Positions 23,632 through 23,786 of a DNA stretch of 23,786 bases are shown here, piece after piece. The notes below the pieces were generated by a model. It was not told the origin of the DNA. It searched no databases and saw nothing but the letters and a program-made list of their open reading frames with translations. The position numbers were made by a program, and so were the translations under genes. Positions within the stretch are counted from its first letter, which is position 1; each line of letters opens with the position of its first letter. Source of the DNA: SZUA-186 sp041552135 (GTDB lineage Bacteria > Pseudomonadota > Gammaproteobacteria > UBA9214); the NCBI GenBank assembly GCA_041552135.1, contig JBFELL010000023.1, forward strand, positions 1 to 23,786, in the 5' to 3' direction.

Positions 23632-23786
23632 ATGGATATAGCTGAGTTATTGACCTTTAGTGTGAAGAACGGGGCATCGGACCTGCATCTGTCCGCCGGC
23701 ATGCCGCCGATGATCCGTGTGGATGGTGACATGCGAAAGGTCAACGTCCCGTCGCTTGATCACAAGACCGTGCACGGGCTTGTCTA
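23632..23786 (+). CDS. pilT: Type IV pilus retraction ATPase PilT (5' part, cut by window end)
   Basis: The first 51 codons. The translation starts MDIAELLTFSVKNGASDLHL and continues SAGMPPMIRVDGDMRKVNVP, almost the same as the N-terminus of Pseudomonas aeruginosa PilT. PilT powers pilus retraction in twitching motility. Only the N-terminal PAS-like domain is visible; the Walker motifs lie beyond the window. A strong GAGGGAG precedes the ATG. Divergent from proC, as in Pseudomonas apart from the missing yggS. Confidence 0.95.
   Translation, partial: MDIAELLTFSVKNGASDLHLSAGMPPMIRVDGDMRKVNVPSLDHKTVHGLV

Overview
The window is a high-GC chromosomal segment that reads as a gammaproteobacterium. 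The pointers are the neighbourhood rpmG-rpmB / radC / coaBC-dut / pyrE, which is nearly the E. coli order; the dut-algC-argB run and the pyrE/ExoIII-family pair known from Pseudomonas; and the pilT / proC-yggT corner. A sucrose-biosynthesis operon of the kind found in ammonia oxidisers, methanotrophs and sulfur oxidisers suggests a chemolithotroph-like or salt-tolerant relative (Chromatiales/Ectothiorhodospira-like). That placement is inferred from gene order and protein resemblance only.

Layout. 1-573: ribosomal proteins L33 and L28 on the minus strand, with terminator and promoter. 627-7008: a four-gene plus-strand operon, sps - spp - fructokinase - sus, for sucrose synthesis and turnover. 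The spp gene carries an in-frame TAG at codon 21, and the HAD domain fused to SPS has lost motif residues, so the sucrose-6-phosphate phosphatase step looks compromised as the sequence stands. 7037-8349: radC and an unrecognised membrane-anchored protein (minus). 8489-9675: an HtrA/DegP-like periplasmic protease behind a hairpin and an extended -10 promoter. 9722-15020: coaBC - dut - algC - argB (CoA synthesis, dUTP removal, sugar phosphomutase with a membrane-anchored extension, arginine synthesis). 15042-16520: a divergent DUF4124 envelope protein and a TauE/SafE-type permease. 16676-17536: purU.

17594-17841 is a 248-bp non-coding element with near-perfect 22-bp terminal inverted repeats, a palindromic core and possible CTAG target duplications. 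It looks like a MITE, and the stop codon of pyrE lies inside its right end. 17838-19319: pyrE and a divergent exonuclease III gene, at the position occupied by crc in Pseudomonas but with the nuclease residues intact. 19335-21783: a small conserved-looking protein, an AmpG-type muropeptide permease and a DUF4426 protein (all minus).

21886-23369: a 27-codon remnant that matches the N-terminus of YggU (DUF167), then yggT and proC (minus). Compared with the Pseudomonas order, metX/metW and yggS are missing, which points to deletion or rearrangement here. The window ends in the first 51 codons of pilT (plus). No rRNA, tRNA, CRISPR array, prophage or intact insertion sequence was seen. The most notable items are the disrupted spp, the MITE that supplies the pyrE stop codon, and the yggU remnant.
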